From Magnetococcus sp. PR-3 (GTDB taxonomy: Bacteria > Pseudomonadota > Magnetococcia > Magnetococcales > Magnetococcaceae): a DNA stretch of 36,888 nucleotides. A model generated the notes under the pieces. The model had not been told where the DNA came from, did not search any database, and worked only from the letters and a program-made list of their open reading frames with translations. Position numbers and translations under genes: made by a program. This document shows, one piece after another, positions 14,490 to 24,579 of the stretch; positions within the stretch are counted from its first letter, which is position 1, and every line of letters begins with the position of its first letter. The stretch lies in the NCBI RefSeq assembly GCF_036689865.1, contig NZ_JBAHUQ010000041.1, positions 1-36,888 on the forward strand, written 5' to 3'.

Positions 14490-17339
14490 ATGACGGACTC
14501 TTCTCCCCCCACCACACCGTCACCAGTCGACCCCTTTCACCAGGTTAAAACCAAACTCTCGCCCTTTCACAGTGGCGGTTTAAGGTTGGGGCGGGATTCC
14601 AGTAACCATGTGGTGTTACGTCACCCCTCGGTTGCTCCGTTTCATCTGGTTTTTAGCCGTCAGGGTTCCCGCTATCAGGTTAATCAACACCATCCGGGGG
14701 TGACGCCGTTTTTGCACCATCAGGCGGGCAACCCCCAAGGGGATCTGCATCTGGTGCGCAAAAGCCTAGGCCAAGGACGCCGCCAGTTTGTGCAGGCTGA
14801 ACTTAAGCAGCAGGCGCAGCTGAGCCATGGGGATATGCTGCGGGTGGGGCGGGTTTGGCTGAGGGTTAAAACCGAGCCGGAATTTTATGTGGATCAGGTT
14901 GGTAAACCCGAGCCGGTACGGCACACCTGGCTCTATGGGGTGATCCTGCTGTTTTTGGTGGTGGCTGTTGGGCTAAGTATGTCCATGTGGCCTTCGGACC
15001 AAGACCGTATCGCGGCGGCTTTTGCCCAGGCCAAGCAGCATGAGCAGGCTGAGCAGTGGGAGAAAGCCCGTATCTCCTACCAGCGGGTGTTGCAGATCGA
15101 CCCGGATCGGGTAACCGCCCACTACCGGTTGGGTGAGGTGGCGGAGCGCCGGCGGGATCTTAAAGCCGCGGTGGCCGCCTACAAGCAAACCCTGCAACGG
15201 CAACCCAAGCATGCCTCGGCCCGGTTAAAGCTGGCACGTTTTCTTTTTTTAATGGGGCAAACCTCGCGGGCCTGGGCGTTGGTGGCGGCGGTTCAAAACA
15301 GCCAGCCGGAGCTACGTATTCTAAAAGCGGCCATCCGCACCCGGCTCAACACTTTTTCTGAGCAGGAACGTGGGGGGGTGATGGCCGATGTGCAGCAAAT
15401 TCTGCAAGATCACCCCCAGCGTGGTGATGCCGCCCTGCTGCTGGCCCAGCTTTATGAAAAGGCGAACCAGCCGCAACACGCGTTGGAGGTGCTGGCCCAG
15501 GGGTTAAGCCAGCGGCCAAAGGATCGGCTGTTGTGGTGGAAGATGGCCGCCCTGTTGGAGCGGCAAGGGGAGCCGGAGCCTCTGTTAAAAGCGCTGGATG
15601 ACTGGCGCAAAGCGGATCCTGATTTTCATGTTCCCTACATTTTACAGGCGGTGCAGTACTACCGCTTGGGCCAGTTGGCGCAGGTCCGGCAGGCGCTGGA
15701 TGGCGCGGTGGCCCAGCAGCCGACCAACCCCCAGCGCCATCTGTTGTTGCTGCATTGGATGATGGAGCAACAAGGGGCGGCCAAGGCCATGGCCTATATT
15801 CAGGAGGTGGTGCAAAAGCACCCTGAGCTGACCCCCCTCAACTTTGCCTTGGCGGGGTTGTGGGTGCAGCAGCGGCAGCCCCAAAAAGCCATGGCCCTGC
15901 TGCAAAATATGGTGGATGGAGCAAAGGATCACACCCTTCAGGGGCAGGCGCGGGTTCTGCTGGCTGAGCTGCTGTTAAGGGCAGGGGCGCTTAAAAAGGG
16001 GTTGCAGCAGGTCCGTATGCTGGATTGGAACCAGGCCAGCCAGGCCCAGTGGCCGCCGTGGATGATGCGGGGTCTGGTCTTAAAAGGGGTGTTGATGGCG
16101 CTGCAGGATCAAGCCAGCGCGGCGGTGACCCTGCTGACCCGCTTGGTGACCCTGCAACCCCAGCTTAAACCGGCGCAATCGGCGCTGTTTATGGCGCACC
16201 TGCGGGCGGGTCAGGTAGGGCCTGCACGGCATCTGCTCCAAACCATGCTGGAACAACAGCCGCAAAACCCCCACCTGCGCTTTCGGTTGGCCGAGCTTAT
16301 GCGGCGCATGGGGCAAAAAGGGGCCTTGGAGCACTATAAAATCCTCCTGCAACAGCAGGCCAGCCACCGGGGGGCCTTGGTGGGTATGGTGGTCATGCTG
16401 AGCGAACAGCAGCGCTGGGCAGAGGCCAAAACCCAGGTGGCGCAGCTGTTAAAGTACCACCCCCAAGCGGCCATAAGTGACCGGTTGGCGGGTTTGGTCT
16501 TTAAGGGGGACGGGCAGTTTGAGCAGGCCCGTGACCATTTGCAAAAGGCGCTGGCTCGGGATCCTAACGATACCATTGCCATGCAGCTGTTACTGCCCCT
16601 TTATCTGCACGCAGGAGAGACCCAAGCCGCCCAGCGCTTGTTGCAACCGTGGCTTAAAGAAAAACCGAATAACCCCCTTCTTTTAAAGTTAAGGGGGGAT
16701 ATCGCCGTGCAGAATAAACAGCGGGCTGAGGCGTTGTTGTGGTTTGAAAAAGCGCGGGAAAAAGCCCCTAAATGGGATGTTCCCCAACGGCAGATTGCGC
16801 TGCTTTATCTGCAAGATAACAGGCTTGATCTGGCGGTGCCCACACTGCGGCGGTTGTTGGAGCTGGCGCCCCAGGATAACCGTTCACGCTTTTTGTTGGC
16901 CCACAGCTTAGAAAAGCAGGGGAAGAAGGCGCAGGCTATTTCTGCTTATGAAAAACTGATGGCGACCGATACGAAAGAAGGATACGTCGTTAATAATTTG
17001 GCCATGCTTTTGGTCGATTCACCTGAATCCCCGGCGCGTTTGCATAAGCTCAACGCGCTGTTACCCGCGCTAAAAGCCAGCCATAACCCGGCGATGCACG
17101 ATACCCACGGGTGGGTGCTCTATCAGCTTGGGCGCTATGGTGAGGCGGAAGTGGCGCTGCGTAAGGCCTTGAAAAAATTATCGGCACACCCAGAAGTGAA
17201 TTATCACATGGCCTGCGTTTTACAGGCCAGCAATCAAGTGAACGCTGCAAAGTTTTATCTAAAGCAAGCGCTCTCAACCGATGCCCCTTTTAAAGGGCGC
17301 AAGGCTGCGCAACGCTTAATGAAGCAGATGGTTCGGTGA
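14490..17339 (+). CDS. FHA-like domain, membrane anchor and TPR scaffold protein
   Basis: 949 residues in three parts. Residues about 30-127 resemble a forkhead-associated domain (LRLGRDSSNHVVLRHPSV at 31-48 is like the GR..sN.vvL..psvS motif, but the usual SRxH reads APFH). A single transmembrane segment follows at about 147-167. From about 175 to the end there are many tetratricopeptide repeats, for example around WEKARISYQRVLQIDPD and LKAAVAAYKQTLQRQPK. The TPR part would lie in the periplasm if the FHA part is cytosolic. TPR proteins often accompany exosortases (PrsT in the PEP-CTERM/EPS loci), so I infer an accessory role in substrate or polysaccharide handling. The FHA fusion is less usual. 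It is 116 bases after the exosortase and 7 bases before the metalloprotease gene. Confidence 0.8.
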   Translation: MTDSSPPTTPSPVDPFHQVKTKLSPFHSGGLRLGRDSSNHVVLRHPSVAPFHLVFSRQGSRYQVNQHHPGVTPFLHHQAGNPQGDLHLVRKSLGQGRRQFVQAELKQQAQLSHGDMLRVGRVWLRVKTEPEFYVDQVGKPEPVRHTWLYGVILLFLVVAVGLSMSMWPSDQDRIAAAFAQAKQHEQAEQWEKARISYQRVLQIDPDRVTAHYRLGEVAERRRDLKAAVAAYKQTLQRQPKHASARLKLARFLFLMGQTSRAWALVAAVQNSQPELRILKAAIRTRLNTFSEQERGGVMADVQQILQDHPQRGDAALLLAQLYEKANQPQHALEVLAQGLSQRPKDRLLWWKMAALLERQGEPEPLLKALDDWRKADPDFHVPYILQAVQYYRLGQLAQVRQALDGAVAQQPTNPQRHLLLLHWMMEQQGAAKAMAYIQEVVQKHPELTPLNFALAGLWVQQRQPQKAMALLQNMVDGAKDHTLQGQARVLLAELLLRAGALKKGLQQVRMLDWNQASQAQWPPWMMRGLVLKGVLMALQDQASAAVTLLTRLVTLQPQLKPAQSALFMAHLRAGQVGPARHLLQTMLEQQPQNPHLRFRLAELMRRMGQKGALEHYKILLQQQASHRGALVGMVVMLSEQQRWAEAKTQVAQLLKYHPQAAISDRLAGLVFKGDGQFEQARDHLQKALARDPNDTIAMQLLLPLYLHAGETQAAQRLLQPWLKEKPNNPLLLKLRGDIAVQNKQRAEALLWFEKAREKAPKWDVPQRQIALLYLQDNRLDLAVPTLRRLLELAPQDNRSRFLLAHSLEKQGKKAQAISAYEKLMATDTKEGYVVNNLAMLLVDSPESPARLHKLNALLPALKASHNPAMHDTHGWVLYQLGRYGEAEVALRKALKKLSAHPEVNYHMACVLQASNQVNAAKFYLKQALSTDAPFKGRKAAQRLMKQMVR

Positions 17340-17346
17340 ATGGATA

Positions 17347-18411
17347 ATGATGTTTTTACGCCTATTTTTTGTGACGCTATTCAGTAGCACCCTGTGGGTG
17401 GCCACACCGGTGCGGGCGCTGACCTTTGACATCAACTACACCAGTTATACCGCCGAACAGCAGGCGGCATTTATTCGGGGTTATACCCAGTGGACCGATA
17501 TTATTACCGATAATGTCACGGTTATTATCGATACCAGCTTCGCCTCACTGGGGGGCAGTACCTTAGGGGCCGCGAGCTCCACCTACTACACCGTTGATTT
17601 TGATACCGTGCGCGGCTGGATGGTGGCCGATGCCGCCGATGAGTCGGATGAAGCCATCACCACCTACCTGCCGGACTCTTCAAGCATTAATGTCACTACC
17701 GACCCAGATGGCACCACCGTCAACACCAGTTTGATGAAGGTCTATAAAGCCAACATGCGGGGGCTGGGCATTACCAGCGGCTATGGTATTGATTGGACAG
17801 CGTCGGATGCCACCATTCAGTACAGCTCTGACTACAGTTGGGACTATGACAACAGCGATGGTGTGACCGCGGGTAGTTATGACTTTGAAACCGTGGTGGC
17901 CCACGAAATTGGCCACGCTCTGGGGTTTGCCTCTGGCGTGGATACGGCGGATACCGATGGCAGCCCCATCTATTTAACCCCGCTGGATATGTTCCGTTTT
18001 AGTACCGCTGCGGATGATCCGACCACCACCGATAATTTTACCACCGCCACCCGTTATATGATCCCAGACGCCAGTAACAACGTCTTTTTTGATGACCTCT
18101 ATCAGGAGTATCTCTTCTCCACTGGGGTCTATGAAGGGGATGGCCAACAGGCCAGTCACTGGAAGGATGGGCAATCCCCCATATTGGGTATTATGGATCC
18201 CACCTTGGCCAGTGCCACCGCAGTGGCCATTAGTGACGCCGATCAACGGGCTTTGGATGTGATCGGCTGGGATATCGCCACCAGTGCATCGCTGAACGCC
18301 AGTGCCAGCCCCATCCCCGCCACCGGTTGGGTGATGCTGTTGGGTCTTGGGCTGTTGTGGTGGCGTTTTCACCCCCCCCAGGCCATGCCCATGGATGCCA
18401 CTTTGGCTTAA
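17347..18411 (+). CDS. Secreted zinc metalloprotease with PEP-CTERM-like sorting tail
   Basis: 354 residues. A signal peptide at 1-24 ends near VRALTF. The zinc-binding helix is AHEIGHALGF at 185-194 (His186, Glu187, His190). The metzincin third-ligand position after Gly193 is Ser196, not His or Asp, so a distant ligand is likely; SHWKDG (His271) is a candidate, as in leishmanolysin, and GIMDP (Met283) could be the Met-turn. The C-terminus has the tripartite sorting form: PIPATGW at 322-328, a hydrophobic stretch to about 339 and then a short tail, close to VPLPA-CTERM signals. The gene begins 7 bases after the TPR gene and should be the substrate of the exosortase encoded upstream. One atypical point is the 14-residue tail after the hydrophobic segment, which has only one Arg and is less basic than usual. 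Confidence 0.85.
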   Translation: MMFLRLFFVTLFSSTLWVATPVRALTFDINYTSYTAEQQAAFIRGYTQWTDIITDNVTVIIDTSFASLGGSTLGAASSTYYTVDFDTVRGWMVADAADESDEAITTYLPDSSSINVTTDPDGTTVNTSLMKVYKANMRGLGITSGYGIDWTASDATIQYSSDYSWDYDNSDGVTAGSYDFETVVAHEIGHALGFASGVDTADTDGSPIYLTPLDMFRFSTAADDPTTTDNFTTATRYMIPDASNNVFFDDLYQEYLFSTGVYEGDGQQASHWKDGQSPILGIMDPTLASATAVAISDADQRALDVIGWDIATSASLNASASPIPATGWVMLLGLGLLWWRFHPPQAMPMDATLA

Positions 18412-18894
18412 CCCCCAGGCCAACCCCCCCCGTTGTATCCTGCGCACCACAGCCACATGGCCCAAGGGGTTGCGGTGGCGCTGTTTCTCCTAGCCCGTCA
18501 TGGATTGCCCTTTGGCCCCGCCCATGGGCAAGCCCCAGCGCAAACGTGTGTACTACAGCCACATGGCCCAAGAGGTTGCGGTGGCGCTGTTGCTCCCCGC
18601 CCGTCATGGATTGTCCTTTGGCCCCGCCCATGGGCAAGCCCCAGCGCAAACGCGTGCACACCGCCGTTGCTGTGGGGAAGTCTCCAATGGCGCCCAGCGC
18701 GCACCATCCGGTGGGGTGTCTCTTATGGATCAGGGGTTGGAGCGGCCAGGTTAGGCCGAGGTGCGGCCCCTGGTGGCGCCGTGGCGGCCAGAGCACGAGA
18801 GCGAATGACAGCGAAGGCACCGGTGGGGTTTATCCTGCCCGTTGCCCTGGGTGGGTTGGGGCCAGCGGCCTGGGTTGTTTATGGCGTGGCTGGG
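18412..18894. other. Gene-free stretch between convergent genes
   Basis: The metalloprotease gene and the radical SAM gene converge on this 483-base stretch. Frames here exist only because of high G+C and give no recognisable protein. Its main content is a 106-bp tandem duplication (listed separately). I see no strong terminator with a T-run. Confidence 0.6.
18451..18662. repeat. 106-bp tandem duplication
   Basis: Units 18451-18556 and 18557-18662 follow each other without spacer and differ at few positions. Each contains the 10-bp palindrome GCCCATGGGC. The unit length is not a multiple of three, so the duplication does not preserve a reading frame, which argues that it is non-coding. Confidence 0.85.
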
Positions 18895-19992
18895 CTAGAT
18901 AAAGTTGACGTGGGGTACGCCCTGTTCCAGTTGGTGCAGATAGCGGTTAACGGCATCCATCCGGCAGTTGCTGCGGCACTGGGAGATATCCAGCTCTTCG
19001 CGCACATAGCGCCATCCGGCGTGGCGTTTTTCCCCTTCCCAAATGGTTTTAAAATCGTCGTCATTCAAATTGCCGTACTCAAAGTTTTTGTCCAGCAAAA
19101 ATGCGCTACAGCCTGAGACGGTGCCGTCGGCCATAATATAACCCCATAAATAGGGGGTGGCTTTGCACTGGGTGTAGCGGTTTTCGTCCTGATACTTCTC
19201 CATGGTGGCACGACGGAAAACCAGTTGAAAATGATCGTTGCTTAGGGCTTTTAAGGGGGCTTCAAGATCCATAAGATCTTGGTAGTTCAGCCCCTCATAC
19301 AGGCGGGTCTCGCTGAACATATGCTGGGAGTAGGGTTTGACGACCAGATAATCCAGACCGATCTCATCCCGGCACAGGCGGCCCAGTTCGGCCATCTCTT
19401 GAGCATTTTCTGGCAGCAGCAGCGCCTGAGCCCCTAAGGTAACGGCTAAGTTGCCCCGACGTTTGGCCGCCACCATGGCTTTAAGGTTCTCTATCACCTT
19501 GCCAAAATCTTCAGCTTTGGTTTGGTGGATCTTGGCGTAGTTTTGCGCCGTGCCCGCGTTGATGGAGGCTTTGATCCAGGAGATGGTGGGCAGGGCTTTA
19601 TCGATAAAATCGACCGGCAACACGGTGGCGTTGGTGGTTAGGGCGGTGTCGATCCCCGCGGCCTTGGTGTCCAACAGGATTTCACTGATGCGCTTGTGCA
19701 GCAGGGGTTCCCCCTCACCGGCATACATAATGGATTTAATGCCCAGCTCCCCCATTTGGGGGAGGCGGGCTTTCATCATGTCGGCATCCAGCTTATTGGC
19801 GCTGTTGTAGCCAATATAGTCTACGGCGCAGAAGGTGCAGCGGTGGTTGCAGGCACCAATGGGCGAAATTTCCAGGTAGATGGGGTATATGGATTTCGCC
19901 GTCTGCCACTGGTTTTGACCCATCAGCAGTTGTGCCACCCGTACTGGGTGGTAGGTCAGTTTATGGCTGTCTATCCCGTAGCTATCGGCCAT
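18895..19992 (-). CDS. Radical SAM protein with SPASM-like C-terminus
   Basis: 365 residues when begun at the ATG at 19992, which has a GGAAGG ribosome site; an earlier start at 20040 would overlap purB. The cluster motif CNHRCTFC supplies Cys48, Cys52 and Cys55, and GEGEPLLH corresponds to the SAM-binding GGGEP. Late cysteines (YTQCKAT, VSGCSAF, ISQCRSNCRMD) fit an auxiliary iron-sulfur region. It is not a close copy of the other radical SAM gene at 5016-6080. It begins 7 bases after the purB stop, so the two are probably co-transcribed. What it modifies is unknown; the purB link may be only a shared transcript. Confidence 0.82.
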   Translation of the reverse strand: MADSYGIDSHKLTYHPVRVAQLLMGQNQWQTAKSIYPIYLEISPIGACNHRCTFCAVDYIGYNSANKLDADMMKARLPQMGELGIKSIMYAGEGEPLLHKRISEILLDTKAAGIDTALTTNATVLPVDFIDKALPTISWIKASINAGTAQNYAKIHQTKAEDFGKVIENLKAMVAAKRRGNLAVTLGAQALLLPENAQEMAELGRLCRDEIGLDYLVVKPYSQHMFSETRLYEGLNYQDLMDLEAPLKALSNDHFQLVFRRATMEKYQDENRYTQCKATPYLWGYIMADGTVSGCSAFLLDKNFEYGNLNDDDFKTIWEGEKRHAGWRYVREELDISQCRSNCRMDAVNRYLHQLEQGVPHVNFI

Positions 19993-19999
19993 GGTGCGC

Positions 20000-21430
<1,431 letters not shown>

Positions 21431-21635
21431 TCAATGCCATCGACACGGTTTCTGCCCATAAGGGAGGGGAACCGATGCCGGAGAAGGCGCATTTTAACCC
21501 TTGTTGCGCCCAGTTTCCACCATTAGTGGTGCGGTGTGGAGCCGCTTTTGTTCCAGCGTGTTAAAAAGGGGGGTCGGTCAGCCTTGTTCGGTCTAAAAGG
21601 GTGTCTTGATCACCATTAAGATAAGGATGTGTGGT

Positions 21636-22310
21636 ATGAAACATGTGGCATTCACCCCCAGCGGACGGGGGCTATGGCCTGTTTTGGGCGTTGTGCTGGG
21701 TTTGCTGCTGGCAGGATGTTCCGGTGAGGCCGATAAAAACAGCGGGCCGCAGTGGGTCTCTTTTCCCGATCAGGTAAAGGGCATTGCTGTGACCGCCCCG
21801 CGCCCCTTAGAGTCCTTTGATCTGGTGGATCAAGAGGGTAAGGTGTTTAATAAAGCACGGGTACAAGGTCAGTGGTCTTTGCTCTTTTTTGGCTACACCT
21901 ACTGCCCGGATGTCTGCCCGACCTCTCTGACGTTGCTGGCTGAGATGTTTGATGTCATGGCCGAGCAGAACATGGCGGACGATTATCAAGGGGTTTTTGT
22001 GAGTGTAGACCCCAAGCGGGATACGGTATCGTTGCTTAAAGAGTACACCGCCTATTTTCACCCCAAAATCATTGGGGTGACCGGGCAGGATAAGGCCATC
22101 GCATCGGTGGCGGGATTAATGGGGGCGCTCTACTATCGTGAGCCTGGCCGGGGGGATGAGGATTATCTGATCTCCCACAGTGCCAAGCTGCATGTGATCA
22201 ACCCTGCGGGACAGATGGTGGCGGCCCTGCCTAGTGATAAGAGCCCCGATGAGTTGGTGGCTCTGTTTAAAACGATAAAAACCATGAAAATAAAGGATGC
22301 TAAACCATGA
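21636..22310 (+). CDS. SCO1/SenC-like copper lipoprotein
   Basis: 224 residues from the ATG at 21636, chosen because an AAGGA site lies 9 bases ahead; two upstream in-frame starts fit poorly. A lipoprotein signal ends in LLAGC (Cys28). The thioredoxin-like domain holds the copper/thiol motif CPDVCP (Cys90, Cys94) and the matching histidine His181 in ISHSAKLHVI. SCO proteins deliver copper to, or reduce thiols of, the Cu-A site of cytochrome oxidase at the outer face of the inner membrane. The stop overlaps the start of the PCu(A)C chaperone gene by 4 bases, a functional pair known from other bacteria. No oxidase genes are in the window. Confidence 0.92.
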   Translation: MKHVAFTPSGRGLWPVLGVVLGLLLAGCSGEADKNSGPQWVSFPDQVKGIAVTAPRPLESFDLVDQEGKVFNKARVQGQWSLLFFGYTYCPDVCPTSLTLLAEMFDVMAEQNMADDYQGVFVSVDPKRDTVSLLKEYTAYFHPKIIGVTGQDKAIASVAGLMGALYYREPGRGDEDYLISHSAKLHVINPAGQMVAALPSDKSPDELVALFKTIKTMKIKDAKP

Positions 22311-22993
22311 TGAAACGTGTGATGCAAACGGTTGTGGCGTGTGGTGTTTTGTTGGGTTCGGTGGGCATGCTCCAGGCCGGTAGTCATGGTGGCGCCGTGA
22401 TGGTTAGTGAGGGGTGGGTGCGGGAGATGCCCCCTAACATGCGTATGAGTGCCGCTTTTATGGTGCTGATGAACCATAGTATGGATGCCGTCTCTCTGAC
22501 CGGTGTGACCTCCGCTCAGTTTGAACGGGTAGAGATGCACCGCTCTATGCCGGTGGATGGGGTGATGCGCATGGTGGAACAACCCCGCATTCCTGTACCG
22601 GCCCATGGTCAGACCATTCTAAAGCCCGGTGACTGGCATATTATGTTGATGATGGGCAAAGGGCCGATCAAAAGTGGTGATCAGATCGACCTGACCCTGA
22701 CCTTTGATAATAAACAGACCTTAAAGGTGGCGTTGCCGGTTAAAAAAATGTCCACCCAAGGGGGCATGATGCACCATGGCAAAGGTATGATGGATCATGG
22801 TAAAGGCATGATGGACCATAGCCAACATATGGGTCAGCAGATGATGCAAAAAGGCATGGGTATGATGCATCATGACGACGACGATGATGATGATCACGAT
22901 AAGGATCATGATGATGATCACGATAAGGATCATGACAAGCATGAAAAAGAGGGCCATGAGCATATGGAGCATATGAAAAAAATGCACCATTAA
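22307..22993 (+). CDS. PCu(A)C copper chaperone with His/Met/Asp-rich tail
   Basis: 228 residues with a signal peptide (cleavage near LQAGSHG). The family's copper site H-x10-M-x21-H-x-M is met exactly by His78, Met89, His111 and Met113. PCu(A)C proteins carry Cu(I) in the periplasm and, with SCO1, build the Cu-A centre of cytochrome oxidase. From residue about 148 to the end there is an unusual extension: Met/His-rich units (GMMHHGKGMMDHGKG and similar), then seven aspartates at 190-196 and alternating His/Asp/Lys, then a Met/His ending. This tail should bind copper or other divalent metals loosely. The DNA for the acidic part is itself repetitive. The gene is coupled to the SCO1-like gene and is followed by a strong terminator. 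Confidence 0.92.
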   Translation: MMKRVMQTVVACGVLLGSVGMLQAGSHGGAVMVSEGWVREMPPNMRMSAAFMVLMNHSMDAVSLTGVTSAQFERVEMHRSMPVDGVMRMVEQPRIPVPAHGQTILKPGDWHIMLMMGKGPIKSGDQIDLTLTFDNKQTLKVALPVKKMSTQGGMMHHGKGMMDHGKGMMDHSQHMGQQMMQKGMGMMHHDDDDDDDHDKDHDDDHDKDHDKHEKEGHEHMEHMKKMHH

Positions 22994-23014
22994 GCCGGTA
23001 GCAGTGACAGATAT

Positions 23015-23050
23015 AAAAAAGGCCAGCCCTAACCCGGTTGGTCTTTTTTT
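23015..23050 (+). terminator. Rho-independent terminator after copper genes
   Basis: GGCCAGCC at 23021-23028 pairs with GGTTGGTC at 23036-23043 (8 pairs including two G-U) around a 7-base loop, followed by seven T at 23044-23050. An A-run precedes the stem. Confidence 0.85.
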
Positions 23051-23131
23051 GTGGGGGGACGCGTCGCAGAATGCTCGGTGGATCTAAAGAGGGGGGCTCT
23101 TTAAAGGTGGCCAAGGCGCTTGTTACGCCGC

Positions 23132-23284
23132 GACCGACGATGCCCAGACGTGGAGCGTACCTTCGCCTGGGGGGATCTCTGCACGCGATGGCGGATCCCA
23201 TGGGAACAGATCCTATGGCGGCACCTGGGCTTTAAGGGTATCGCCTATACTCGGGTCAAGCCTCGGGCCTTCTATCCGTATTGA
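23132..23284 (+). pseudogene. C-terminal remnant of an IS5/IS4-type transposase
   Basis: The frame from 23132 to the TGA at 23284 encodes 50 residues with VERTFAWGD near the start and RHLGFKGIAYTRVKPRAF near the end. ERTFAW with the DDE glutamate is a hallmark of the end of IS5- and IS4-related transposases, and the following RH-G-K--AYT----RAF pattern agrees. An in-frame TAA at 23102 and the lack of any upstream transposase show it is a decayed fragment. The match is from memory of the family and should be tested by search. Confidence 0.5.
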
Positions 23285-23362
23285 AACTTGCCCCCCGTTC
23301 ATCCTCTCTAAAGGAACATAAACCGCGTTGCAGACGCCATCTTCTTTTGAGCCGATGGAACG

Positions 23363-23905
23363 ATGATGGCAGACCAAACCGACCGTTCGTTTTCAACCTT
23401 CAAGAAAGATGTCTTCATAAGGAAAAGTCGCCGCATGGATGAGATCGAGTTTGTTGACCTTTTTAAGATCGATGAAGAGCAGATTATGGCGCTGATGACC
23501 CATGAGCAGGTGGGCAAACAGTTACCGCTGCTGGGTGGTCGCTTTGGCGCGCAACAGTGCCGGACGTTTTTGAACGCTAAAAAGAGACTGTGGGACCAGT
23601 ATGGGTTTGGTCCTCAAGGGATTATGATTCAAGGTGAGTTTGCCGGTTGGGGCGGGTTGCAGCCGGAGCATGGAGAGGCCGATTTTGCTTTGATTCTGCA
23701 TCCCAAATTTTGGGGGTGGGGGCCAAAGATTTTTAGCCGCATTAAAGAGCAAGCCTTTCATGAGATGAAGCTGGATTCGATAACGATTTTATTACCGCCA
23801 AGCCGAGCAAACTCAAAGGCGGTCAAACGTTTAGGTTTTGTGGAGGAGGGGCCGCAGATGATTGAGGGCAAATGCTTTACGAAATATCGTCTTAACCATG
23901 TTTGA
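23363..23905 (+). CDS. GNAT-family N-acetyltransferase
   Basis: 180 residues with the layout of a RimJ/RimL-like GNAT domain: a substrate-side helix (QQCRTFLNAKKRLWDQYG), the strand pair GIMIQGEFAGWGGLQPE and ADFALILHPKFWGWGPKI, which corresponds to the acetyl-CoA-binding beta-4/alpha-3 region, and the closing SRANSKAVKRLGFVEEG, very typical of the family's last helix and strand. It would transfer an acetyl group from acetyl-CoA to an amine; the target is unknown. The start is uncertain: the ATG at 23363 is used, but the one at 23435 also has an AAGGA upstream. It stands alone, surrounded by decayed sequence. Confidence 0.8.
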   Translation: MMADQTDRSFSTFKKDVFIRKSRRMDEIEFVDLFKIDEEQIMALMTHEQVGKQLPLLGGRFGAQQCRTFLNAKKRLWDQYGFGPQGIMIQGEFAGWGGLQPEHGEADFALILHPKFWGWGPKIFSRIKEQAFHEMKLDSITILLPPSRANSKAVKRLGFVEEGPQMIEGKCFTKYRLNHV

Positions 23906-24182
23906 ACGCAAATCTTCGCGGGTCTCTCGCTGTATGTCCACCGATAGGGCCAGCATAGCTCTCAACAAGCCTTGCATTTAAACGATCACAACCTAAGAAT
24001 CGATCTACCCTTCACCTCTAATGGGGCCGGTCGCGCCCTGTTTGTCCCAACCAGCCCCAAACCCGCTTCGATCTGCTCGGGTTGTTTGCCGGGACCCTTG
24101 TTGGATAAAGCGATCCGGATGCCCTTTTTACAGCGCCTTAAATGCCCGATGTGGTAGCCATCTGCCCTTGTTGTGTTTGGCT

Positions 24183-24256
24183 GAGGATTACGCTGAATCC
24201 TCGCGCCGTGACTGTTCCGCTGCCCTTTGGAACGTGACCCATCGGCGACGGGTCAC
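24183..24256. other. Three consecutive hairpins, candidate structured RNA
   Basis: GAGGATT 24183-24189 pairs with AATCCTC 24196-24202; GTTCC 24214-24218 pairs with GGAAC 24229-24233; GTGACCC 24234-24240 pairs with GGGTCAC 24250-24256. All pairs are Watson-Crick and the second and third helices are directly adjacent. A further CTGCG/CGCAG pair lies at 24265-24269 and 24288-24292. No known RNA family is recognised, and the coding strand is not determined. Confidence 0.3.
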
Positions 24257-24554
24257 CCCCTTCGCTGCGCACTTAATCCACTTCTTACGCAGGGTTGGCA
24301 TCGCGCGGTGAGTGATCTCTAGTGGTCGTGCCTATTCCCCATGAAATGAGCACGATGTTCTGCCAAGACAAACAACGAGAGCCAAACGGCATGGTGTTGC
24401 TCGTCATAACAGGAGAGGTGAGTCGATGGCGTGGCCTGCTTGCCCGCCTTTATGCAGGGTTCAGCGGCCCCTCTGTTGTGAGGTCAAGCCCAATGCGGTG
24501 TCCTGTTCCCGGTGAAGGCGAAGGCCAGCACCAGGGGTGCGCTTAAAACCGCGT

Positions 24555-24579
24555 CCCCGCCTTAAAGCACGGGGTTTTT
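24555..24579 (+). terminator. Terminator-like hairpin
   Basis: CCCCG at 24555-24559 and CGGGG at 24570-24574 enclose a 10-base loop and are followed by five T. The stem is short, and no plus-strand gene ends nearby, so it may terminate an unrecognised RNA or be chance. Confidence 0.35.

Noticed and set aside
24021..24311. 96-residue frame in the gene-free stretch
   Set aside because: Composition rich in Cys, Arg and Pro without a domain; overlaps the stem-loop cluster.
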